Part shown: piece by piece, positions 29,995 through 36,513 of the stretch
How positions within the stretch are numbered: position 1 is the stretch's first letter
How the letters are laid out: each line of letters begins with the position of its first letter
Source: Methylococcaceae bacterium
GTDB taxonomy: Bacteria > Pseudomonadota > Gammaproteobacteria > Methylococcales > Methylomonadaceae
Assembly: GCA_006844705.1 (NCBI GenBank)
Contig: SPJS01000245.1
Coordinates: 1-36,513, forward strand
Direction of reading: 5' to 3'
Length of the DNA stretch: 36,513 bases
Translations under genes and position numbers: made by a program
The notes under the pieces: generated by a model
The model's input: the letters and a program-made list of their open reading frames with translations, nothing else
Told to the model about the DNA's origin: nothing
Database searches by the model: none

Positions 29995-30261
29995 TTGATT
30001 ACACTATCCGTGCGCGGGCTTATGCGGTCAACCACTGAACAGTCTTTGGAAGCTCTTTTTTCACCTTATGGAAAAGTGCATTCAATACAGCTGGTGACTG
30101 ACCTTTTTTCTGGCGAGTGCAAAGGCTTTGCTACGATTGAAATGGAAGGCCATGAAGCGCGAGCTGCAATTACAGCACTCAATAACAAAAGCATTGATGG
30201 CAAACAACTCAGGGTAGAAACTTATCGACCTAATAAAGCGCATAAGTCAAGACGCCGCTAA
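29995..30261 (+). CDS. RRM-type RNA-binding protein
   Basis: The 88-residue protein is one RNA recognition motif: RNP2 as LSVRGL, RNP1 as CKGFATIEM, LEALFSPYGKVHSIQLVTD, ALNNKSIDGKQLRV, and a basic tail (RPNKAHKSRRR). The start must be TTG 29995, because the first ATG (codon 10) lies after RNP2. ACAGGT is a weak ribosome site. Bacterial RRM proteins of this size are linked to cold or stress response; here it follows a cold-shock gene. RNP1 has Cys at the first position where K/R is usual. Confidence 0.85.
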   Translation: MITLSVRGLMRSTTEQSLEALFSPYGKVHSIQLVTDLFSGECKGFATIEMEGHEARAAITALNNKSIDGKQLRVETYRPNKAHKSRRR

Positions 30262-30337
30262 TCAAAGCATTTTCCTCGCTCTTTCTATCCCAAGTACCCA
30301 AGTACCGGGCAAGTACCCTGTGTGCCGGACTTGATAC

Positions 30338-30658
30338 TTGGTTAGATACCGCTACCAGACTATCGAGTTTGGCGACACGGAATTCACACAAGAGCACTCC
30401 GTGACCGCCAGCAATACGATGATAAGGCCGGCAGCATTGCAAATTCGCTGGGTATTCCTTTTATCACGCTGGCCCATATTTGGCGTCATCTGGCCGTCAG
30501 GTGAGATTCTTGCTCACCTGACGCTCGATTACGAGATAAAAGGCAACTTCAATATACAAATGTCTGCCTCCGGCTTCTCTTTTGAAGAAAGCAGATTTGG
30601 CAACCCTGATCTACTGGATCCACCTTCCAAGGGCTGGGTCATTAAATATCAACGATAA
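30338..30658 (+). pseudogene. Broken class I SAM-dependent methyltransferase
   Basis: Two frames together give the N-terminus of a methyltransferase family I recall from proteobacteria. One frame has RYQTIEFGDTEF, the next HTRALRDRQQYDDKAGSIAN, then back to WPIFGVIWPSGEILAHLTLD followed by YEIKG. The glycine-rich SAM motif expected right after (ILE.GCG.G) is absent; unrelated sequence ending WVIKYQR follows. At least two frameshifts and a large 3' deletion make it non-functional. The run AAGTACC occurs three times just upstream (30290-30320). Confidence 0.6.
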
Positions 30659-30906
30659 GCTTAATCCGTTTAACCCAAAGCATTTAACACCCCTCCTATT
30701 TATTCAAACACCGGAGGGTCTTTGTCAATTCATGTACAAACCGGGCTGCGCTGTGTTCACGACTTGCGCACACATTGATTACCAGCCACCTGTTCATTTA
30801 ATCAACCCATCTTCGTCGTTCAGACAGCAAATGCTCATCGCAAAAAATGCCAGGGGTCTGTCGGATGATGGATGATTCTACTGCGGCGATGATGAGATAT
30901 TGTCAA

Positions 30907-31982
30907 ATCTGGTGTTTAACGAAATCATTTTCATGCAACATTCCTGCTGTTTTCCTCAACCTGCTTTATACCATCAATAAATTTTACATCGGTAATAATC
31001 TCTGCCATCAAGTCAGAACCATGTAGACGCTGCCATCGTTTTTCAGCACTTTCTACTCGCTTAAACACCATCGAAAATATGCTCTCACGACTCACGCAGT
31101 TTCGAGTTTTTCTTGTGCTTAAACGAACGAAAAACGTCGATTCGATTGGATGCGTTGTGCGGATATGTCGCCAGTGCTCCATCGCCTATCACTAGTTTTG
31201 GCGCTGTTTTCAGGTTCCGATAACGCAGTTCCTGTAGGATCTCATACCAGCAACTTGCACTCTCTCGGTATCCGTCATAAATCGCGACAAGCTCCTTCTT
31301 ACCCTTGTCTGTCGCACCGATGATAACAAAAATGCAAGACTTGTCATTATCGCCACAGACATTAAAATGAATGCCATCTGACAACAGATAGACGTAGTTT
31401 TTTAGCGATAAATCTCACCGACTCCAGGCTTGTGTGCTCATCACCCCAATCCGCTTTTAAACGGCTGATCGTATTCGCTGACAAGCCTTTCGCATCTTCG
31501 CCCAGAAATACTTGCAAGGCTTGACTAAAATCACCGGTTGAAACGCCTTTAAGATAAAGAAAAGGCAAAAACCTTCAACCCGATTGGCTCGTTTCAAATA
31601 CGGCGGTATCAATTTGGAATTAAACTTGATACATTGTGACCGCTACGATCTCTGACTTTGTGTATTTTAACCTCTACAGCACCCATACGTGGCTGTATCT
31701 TGCGTTCCGGTAGATAACCACTCCTGATCACTGCCTGCTTGCCATTGACTATCAAATCACTGTATTGGCTCAATAACTCTTGTAATTCCAGTTCTACCGC
31801 TTTGCTAATCAGATCTTTTGCACCAGTTCTCAGGAGGTCTGTGAGTGGATCGACAATTTCATCGGGTTGTTGCAAATCGATTACGTTACTATTGTTCATA
31901 GCGTATCATTTGTTAGTTAATTTTTCCGCCAAGAAAAAACTAACAGGTTACGCTGCCGTTCAAATAACATCAAACACCAGAA
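30907..31982 (-). mobile_element. Degenerate IS256-family insertion sequence
   Basis: The likely ends are inverted: TCTGGTGTTT at 30908-30917 and AAACACCAGA at 31972-31981, with further partial matches beyond. The enclosed 1.07 kb is shorter than a normal IS256 element (1.3-1.5 kb), consistent with the deletion seen in its transposase gene. It lies between the broken methyltransferase and the end of the carotenoid operon. Confidence 0.65.
30931..31899 (-). pseudogene. IS256-family (Mutator-type) transposase, frameshifted and deleted
   Basis: The gene is in at least four pieces. N-terminus 31899-31609: LTDLLRTGAKDLISKAVELE, then RSGYLPERKIQP and VRDRSG. Next 31568-31362: LYLKGVSTGDFSQALQVFLG, LSANTISRLKADW. 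Next 31384 on: SDGIHFNVCGDNDKSC, FVIIGATDKGKKELVAIYDG, CWYEILQELR, IGDGAL (catalytic Asp region). C-terminus 31182-30931: EHWRHIRTTHPIESTFF (catalytic Glu region), ESAEKRWQRLHG. About 100 residues between IGDGAL and HWRHIRTT are missing and frames shift between pieces. No active transposase is possible. Confidence 0.85.
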
Positions 31983-32128
31983 ATCACTATATCTCCTTAT
32001 TAAATCGTTCGGTGCTATTGGATCTATTCAAAAATCCCTAATAGGTTATTAAGGATTTGCATAGCTCATGAACCAATTTTTCTCAAACCTGTGGTTTGTT
32101 AATAGCCGTGTTAAGTAATTTTTTGTGA

Positions 32129-33628
32129 TTAGTTTAAATCAGCTAAAATTTTATTTCTAACTAATTGACCAGAAAGCGTTACCATGGGCATGCCGCCCCC
32201 TGGATTAACACTGCCGCCTACATAATAAAGATTGCGAATAATGCGATCACGTTGCGGTGCTTTAAAGCCCAGGTTCTTAAAACGATCTGATACTACACCA
32301 TAAATAGAACCTTGAGTTGAATAATAGTTTGCCTGAATATCCAAAGGCGTCCAAGTTTCTTCACAGACTATATGTTTTGTTAAGTCCGTCAACCCCATTC
32401 TCTCCAATTTGATCAATACCCGCTCTCGAAAAGCCATATAATCTTCATGCTTTAACGGTTTATTAGGATCGATATGTGGAATATGAGGCAGAACTTTTAT
32501 AATTTCGCAACCTTCCGGTGCTTGTCCAGGATCACTTTTTACCGGTGCGACCAAGTAAAGCGTAGGGTCTTCAGATAACTGATTATCATGAAAAATGGCA
32601 TTAAAATGTTGTTTGGGATGATCAGAATAGAAAAAATTATGATGAGCGAGTTGATGATAAACCCGGTCAACACCTAAATGCATAACCAAACCCGAACAAC
32701 TTGGCGCAAAACGTTTCAGTCCTTGTAATTGCTTTTCGGACTGTTCTAATAATTTACGACCCGTTGGCATTACTTCCATATTTGAGACAATAATATCAGC
32801 GCTTAGAATTTGCCCATTTTCCAGTTGTACAGCCGATGCTTGATCATATTTATAATCAATGCGAATCACTTCGCTATTTAGCTGAATTTTTACCCCTAAT
32901 TCTTCAGCCAATTTACCCATGCCAATAGCCAGGTTATACATGCCGCCTTTAACATACCAAAGGCCGTATTCGAATTGAATATAAGGTAATAAATTTAATA
33001 AGGCTGGTGCATCATAAGGTGAGGAGCCCACATACTTAATAAAATAGTTTAAAACTTCGACTAATTTAGGGTTGCTGATAAAACGTCTAACACCTTGGTC
33101 CATGCAACGAAGTACATCGAATTCCATTAAACTATTAATAACGCCATAATGTTTCAGCAATTCAGTAAAGGTATCCAGGCCTTCTGCAAAATAACCTTGT
33201 TCACTGGTCTGACCTAATTTTTTTGCATAAGCCAAAAACTGTTCAAATTCTGCAACCGATCTTTCATCCAGTTTTCGCAGTTCATTTTGCATGCAATCAG
33301 GATCAGAACTTAAATCAAACACCGTTCCATCTTCAAAAAAATTACGCCAGTGGGGTTCTACCGTTTGAAATTCAACATAATCCTCAAGTTTTCTGCCCGC
33401 CTGCTCGAAAAGGTTTCTAAAAATATGTGGCATAGTTAAGATGGAAGGCCCCAAATCAAAAATAAAGCCTTGTTTTTCCATCACATTCAGTTTGCCACCT
33501 ATTTTGTCATTTTTATCTAATAAACTGACCTCAAAACCTTCCGTTGCCAACGATATGGCTGCTGATAAACCACCTAACCCTGCCCCGATGACGACAATTT
33601 TTTGCTGTCTTTTTTCGCTATTGCTCAT
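32129..33628 (-). CDS. C30 carotenoid oxygenase/desaturase-like flavoprotein (CrtNb/CrtP type)
   Basis: The 499-residue protein has an N-terminal FAD-binding dinucleotide fold (VVIGAGLGGLSAAISLATEG, then LLDKNDKIGGK). The long phytoene-desaturase-type body has FDLGPSILTMP, YIQFEYGLWYVKGGMYNLA, and the C-terminal FAD motif NLYYVGGSVNPGGGMPMVTLSGQ. In Methylomonas sp. 16a the operon order is crtN, ald, crtNb, the same as here in the direction of transcription. CrtNb oxidises terminal methyl groups of the C30 carotenoid to aldehydes. The ATG lies one base after the aldehyde dehydrogenase stop. It is the last gene of the unit; 146 bases downstream begins an IS256 relic. Confidence 0.88.
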   Translation of the reverse strand: MSNSEKRQQKIVVIGAGLGGLSAAISLATEGFEVSLLDKNDKIGGKLNVMEKQGFIFDLGPSILTMPHIFRNLFEQAGRKLEDYVEFQTVEPHWRNFFEDGTVFDLSSDPDCMQNELRKLDERSVAEFEQFLAYAKKLGQTSEQGYFAEGLDTFTELLKHYGVINSLMEFDVLRCMDQGVRRFISNPKLVEVLNYFIKYVGSSPYDAPALLNLLPYIQFEYGLWYVKGGMYNLAIGMGKLAEELGVKIQLNSEVIRIDYKYDQASAVQLENGQILSADIIVSNMEVMPTGRKLLEQSEKQLQGLKRFAPSCSGLVMHLGVDRVYHQLAHHNFFYSDHPKQHFNAIFHDNQLSEDPTLYLVAPVKSDPGQAPEGCEIIKVLPHIPHIDPNKPLKHEDYMAFRERVLIKLERMGLTDLTKHIVCEETWTPLDIQANYYSTQGSIYGVVSDRFKNLGFKAPQRDRIIRNLYYVGGSVNPGGGMPMVTLSGQLVRNKILADLN

Positions 33629-33629
33629 A

Positions 33630-35219
33630 TTAATTCAGTTTTCTGAGGATGATAATTATAAAGTTTTGCCAATGCTGGGTTAGATGAAGGGCTGAATACT
33701 TCTGATAATATCTTAATGCAGGCCAGTTTCGTTTTAATCGATACCATAGATTGTCACTGGAAAAAAGAGTATCAAGGTAGGCTCGCATCGCTTGATAACT
33801 GTTATTTGAATAGGGGAACCAGTTAGGTTCTTGAACATATCGACTCTGGCTTATCAAACCCGAAACGGTGTAGCAAAAACTGCGCAGACCTTCAGCACCA
33901 TGATAGCGCCCAAAGCCGCTGTTTTTTACCCCGCCAAACGGTAATCTGGGATGGCCTGTATTTTTAATTACATCGTTAATAGCCCAATTCCCCACCTCAA
34001 GTTGATTGGCAACATGCTCTGCTCTGCTGGTGTTTTGACTCCAGATGCTGGCACTCAAACCGAATTCACTCTTATTAATGCGCTCAATGACATCTGTTTC
34101 GTCATCAAATGGTATTACAACCAATAACGGTCCAAATGTTTCTTCCTGCAGTATCCGCATATCATCAGTTATATTCCATAAAATAACCGGCGTCACATAC
34201 GATCCATTAATACTGAGTGGTCCTGAAGCCTTTGCGCCTTTAGCAATAGCATCCTGATAATGCGATTGTATTAAAGCTAACTGGGCTTTTGAACTGATCA
34301 CTCCCAAATCGCCCTTATCACCATGCCCGACTTTAAGCTTATTGGCTGCTTGGCAAAGCTGATCGACAAAGCTATTAAAAATAGTTTGTTCAACGTAAAG
34401 TTGTTCAACTGAAACACAAACTTGGCCGCTATTTGAAAAAGCACCATACATAACTGCATTGACTGCCCTTTGTTTATGGGCATCAGCGAACACCAGCATG
34501 GTATCTTTACCGCCCAATTCAAGAATCACAGGAACGGGGTGTTGAGCAGCCGAAGCCATCACACGACAACCTGTTGCATGCCCTCCCGTAAAAAAAATCA
34601 AGTCTGGCCTTTGATCTATTAAATAAGCCCCCGTTTCCGAACCTCCAACTACCCAATGCACCAGTCCATCAGGTAAATCAAGTTCTGCAATTAATTGCAT
34701 AATTAATTCACCGATAGGCAAACTTAATTCAGAGACTTTAAAAATAATTGCATTGCCGGCAATTAAGGCAGAAAGTAAAGGATAAAGCGTGAGCTGAAAA
34801 GGAAAATTCCAGGGTGAAATAACAGCCACAACGCCAAAAGGTTGATATTGATAATGTGCTTTGGCATTTGGAAAAGCCATTGGCGATGTGCTAACTGACT
34901 GCTTCGCTAAAATTTTAGTTGCATTGTTCTCATAAAAACTTAGCATTTCCAGCAACGGATAAATTTCACCAATGACCACTTCGGTTTTAACTTTACCCGT
35001 AACAGCAACAATCTGATCGGTTATAGAGTCACAGTCTGTGACTAACTTTTGCTTTAAAATCGATATACAGGCAAGCCGTTGTTTGACTGTTTTATCAGCC
35101 CATAATTGAGCCGCATCACGCGCTAAATGGATTGACTCAGTGATCTCATCTGAACTACTGACAAGGTAAGATTTTAGCAATTTTCCGTCAATGGGACTGA
35201 ATACATCGATAGTATTCAT
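33630..35219 (-). CDS. Aldehyde dehydrogenase of C30 carotenoid synthesis
   Basis: The 529-residue protein has the aldehyde dehydrogenase core: VISPWNFPFQLTLYPLLSAL, FFTGGHATG, LELGGKD (catalytic Glu), SGQVCVSVEQ (catalytic Cys), EETFGPLLVV, LPFGGVKNSGFGRYHG. The last 60 residues extend beyond the usual end (WYRLKRNWPALRYYQKYSAL then a hydrophobic FIIIIL), perhaps a membrane contact for a lipophilic substrate. Between two crtN-type genes, it should oxidise the diapocarotenoid aldehyde to the acid, as in Methylomonas and staphylococcal staphyloxanthin synthesis. It is four bases from crtN and one from the next gene, so tightly coupled. Confidence 0.9.
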   Translation of the reverse strand: MNTIDVFSPIDGKLLKSYLVSSSDEITESIHLARDAAQLWADKTVKQRLACISILKQKLVTDCDSITDQIVAVTGKVKTEVVIGEIYPLLEMLSFYENNATKILAKQSVSTSPMAFPNAKAHYQYQPFGVVAVISPWNFPFQLTLYPLLSALIAGNAIIFKVSELSLPIGELIMQLIAELDLPDGLVHWVVGGSETGAYLIDQRPDLIFFTGGHATGCRVMASAAQHPVPVILELGGKDTMLVFADAHKQRAVNAVMYGAFSNSGQVCVSVEQLYVEQTIFNSFVDQLCQAANKLKVGHGDKGDLGVISSKAQLALIQSHYQDAIAKGAKASGPLSINGSYVTPVILWNITDDMRILQEETFGPLLVVIPFDDETDVIERINKSEFGLSASIWSQNTSRAEHVANQLEVGNWAINDVIKNTGHPRLPFGGVKNSGFGRYHGAEGLRSFCYTVSGLISQSRYVQEPNWFPYSNNSYQAMRAYLDTLFSSDNLWYRLKRNWPALRYYQKYSALHLTQHWQNFIIIILRKLN

Positions 35220-35223
35220 GGCG

Positions 35224-36513
35224 TTATTTATCCATCCATTGACTGTTTTTTAAAGTTAATCCATGATCACCATATTTACGACAAATCATTTCAGCAGAAA
35301 TATGAGCTGATTGATAAATGGTTGGCAGTCCACTGCCCGGATGAGTTCCGCCGCCGACTAAGTAACATTGTTCCAGTTCGTTAAATTTATTATGCGGGCG
35401 CCAATACAGCATTTGGCTGAATTTATGGGATAAGTTAAAGGTAGCTCCCAAAAATACATTTTCATCGGTTTGCCAATTTTCGGGGGTAATACATTTTTCA
35501 TATTCTATGTGTTCTCGAACATCATTTAATCCGAGTCTATCTGATAAAGCATCTAATACGGCTTCACGTAAACTAGCATGCTCATTGTGCCAGTCTAGTT
35601 TACTTTTATTATTAGGTGCTGGAACTAATATGTATAACGTTGATTTCCCTGCAGCGGCGAGGGTATCATCACTGACACAAGCATTTTGCACATAAAATGA
35701 AAATTCATCAGACAAGACTTTATTATTAAAAATATTATTGATGTTTTCTTTATAAGCTTTAGCAAAAACAATGCTGTGATGATGCAAATCGTAAACTTTA
35801 TCCAATCCTAAATAAAGCATAAAGGTCGAACAGGAAAACTCTTTTTTATTGATGTTTTCAGCGCTGTATTTTTTTAATATACCGGGCTCAACCAGCTCAG
35901 TCATGGCATAGCCAAAATCTGCATTAACAATGACTTCATCGGCATTGATCAGTGAACCATCCTCCAGCTTAATTCCTGTAACTTTTTTATTATCAATGAC
36001 TAACGATTTGACGGTGGTATTGCTATAAATAGAGCCACCCTGCTGTTCTATGACTTTAGCCATGGATGCCGAAATTTGATTAAGCCCCCCTTTTACATGA
36101 TAAATACCGTAACGATGTTCCAAATAGGACAACATAGTAAATAACGCGGGACATTCCCAAGGTGACATACCCAAATATTTAGACTGAAAAGAAAAAATTA
36201 GTCGCATTTTATGTTCTTTAAAATATTTCCCAAGATTAGAAAATACGCTGTGATTGATTGCCAGATAAGGGATCGCTTTAATTAAATCCCAGGAAAAAAA
36301 AGATTTAATACCGGAATAATCGCGAGTAATGCAAGGATAAAGCTTTCTAAATCGCTTACTTTCTTTTTCTAAAAATTGATCATATCCGCCGATATTGTCA
36401 GGAAAAGCCTTGGTTAATTCCTCCCTCATTTTTTCAGGGTTAGAGTTTATCGTGACCGTTTTGTCATCAAACACTAATTGATACATCGATTCTAAGGCAA
36501 TGAAATCCATATA
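35224..36513 (-). CDS. crtN: Diapophytoene desaturase (CrtN), 5' end outside window
   Basis: The frame is open to the last base of the window, so the N-terminal FAD motif lies outside; 429 residues are visible. They match the phytoene/diapophytoene desaturase family: FPDNIGGYDQFLEKESKRF, SFQSKYLGMSPWECPALFTM, YLEHRYGIYHVKGGLNQISA, ADEVIVNADFGYAM, and the C-terminal CYLVGGGTHPGSGLPTIYQSA, the FAD-binding end signature. CrtN desaturates 4,4'-diapophytoene to the coloured C30 chain. It is the first of three coupled genes. Which of the two crtN-like genes is desaturase and which oxidase is assigned by order, not by a diagnostic residue. Confidence 0.85.
   Translation of the reverse strand, partial: YMDFIALESMYQLVFDDKTVTINSNPEKMREELTKAFPDNIGGYDQFLEKESKRFRKLYPCITRDYSGIKSFFSWDLIKAIPYLAINHSVFSNLGKYFKEHKMRLIFSFQSKYLGMSPWECPALFTMLSYLEHRYGIYHVKGGLNQISASMAKVIEQQGGSIYSNTTVKSLVIDNKKVTGIKLEDGSLINADEVIVNADFGYAMTELVEPGILKKYSAENINKKEFSCSTFMLYLGLDKVYDLHHHSIVFAKAYKENINNIFNNKVLSDEFSFYVQNACVSDDTLAAAGKSTLYILVPAPNNKSKLDWHNEHASLREAVLDALSDRLGLNDVREHIEYEKCITPENWQTDENVFLGATFNLSHKFSQMLYWRPHNKFNELEQCYLVGGGTHPGSGLPTIYQSAHISAEMICRKYGDHGLTLKNSQWMDK

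Noticed and set aside
30290..30320. Three AAGTACC copies as a functional repeat
   Set aside because: Too short and local; more likely slippage beside a decaying gene.
30582..30875. 97-codon plus-strand open frame after the broken methyltransferase
   Set aside because: No likeness to a family, no ribosome site, overlaps the relic in another frame.

Overview
The window looks like a chromosome segment of an aerobic gammaproteobacterial methanotroph (order Methylococcales, Methylomonas/Methylobacter type). The evidence is a formaldehyde-activating enzyme (Fae) homologue, a C30 carotenoid operon in the order crtN - aldehyde dehydrogenase - crtN-like oxidase, a VPxPA-type sorting signal, and a cyanate-use operon. 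This rests on recalled family knowledge, not on a search. No rRNA or tRNA gene was seen.

Layout. 1-4.1 kb (+): end of a DUF4331 gene, a HupE/UreJ-type membrane protein, a VPxPA-CTERM exported protein, then an ECF sigma factor overlapping its ChrR-type cupin anti-sigma factor. A decayed second copy of the cupin C-terminus follows. 4.3-4.6 kb (-): a small NrtS-type membrane protein. 5.25-9.5 kb: an accessory island. I read it as a cluster of integron gene cassettes without an integrase: an orphan AT-rich gene, a ccdAB pair and a yefM-yoeB pair. Each is bounded by short complementary core sites of the integron R'/R'' kind; one attC site is nearly complete and others are partial. The 3' end of a class C group II intron sits exactly in the last R'' box. 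REP-associated tyrosine transposase (RAYT) remnants, mini-elements and an IS3 fragment have eroded the array. This is the most interesting part of the window.

9.7-15.9 kb (+): three exported proteins. The first has two CBM2, two PKD and a YceI-like domain. The second has CBM2, YceI-like, Fn3, cytochrome c and DUF1587/1592/1588/1585 domains. The third is a Tat-exported DUF1552 protein. Together they suggest a surface redox system that binds cellulose or chitin, which is unexpected in a methanotroph. 16-20.2 kb (-): a diguanylate cyclase, then a YejB-like permease overlapping a peptide-type binding lipoprotein. 20.2-21 kb (+): fabI. 21.2-23.1 kb (-): a sigma-54 enhancer-binding regulator, divergent from a binding protein - permease - ATPase - cyanase - NTF2-like operon (23.3-27.4 kb). 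A good -24/-12 element precedes that operon, so sigma-54 control of cyanate use is likely. 27.5-30.3 kb: a small unknown gene, a radical SAM protein, a Fae homologue whose expected catalytic His is not evident, a cold-shock protein and an RRM protein. 30.3-32 kb: a broken methyltransferase and a degenerate IS256-family element. 32.1-36.5 kb (-): the C30 carotenoid operon, with crtN running off the window.

The flanks are dense, GC-balanced core genes. The 5-9.5 kb island and the 30.3-32 kb stretch are gene-poor, repeat-rich and full of transposase debris, marking them as sites of gene gain and loss.
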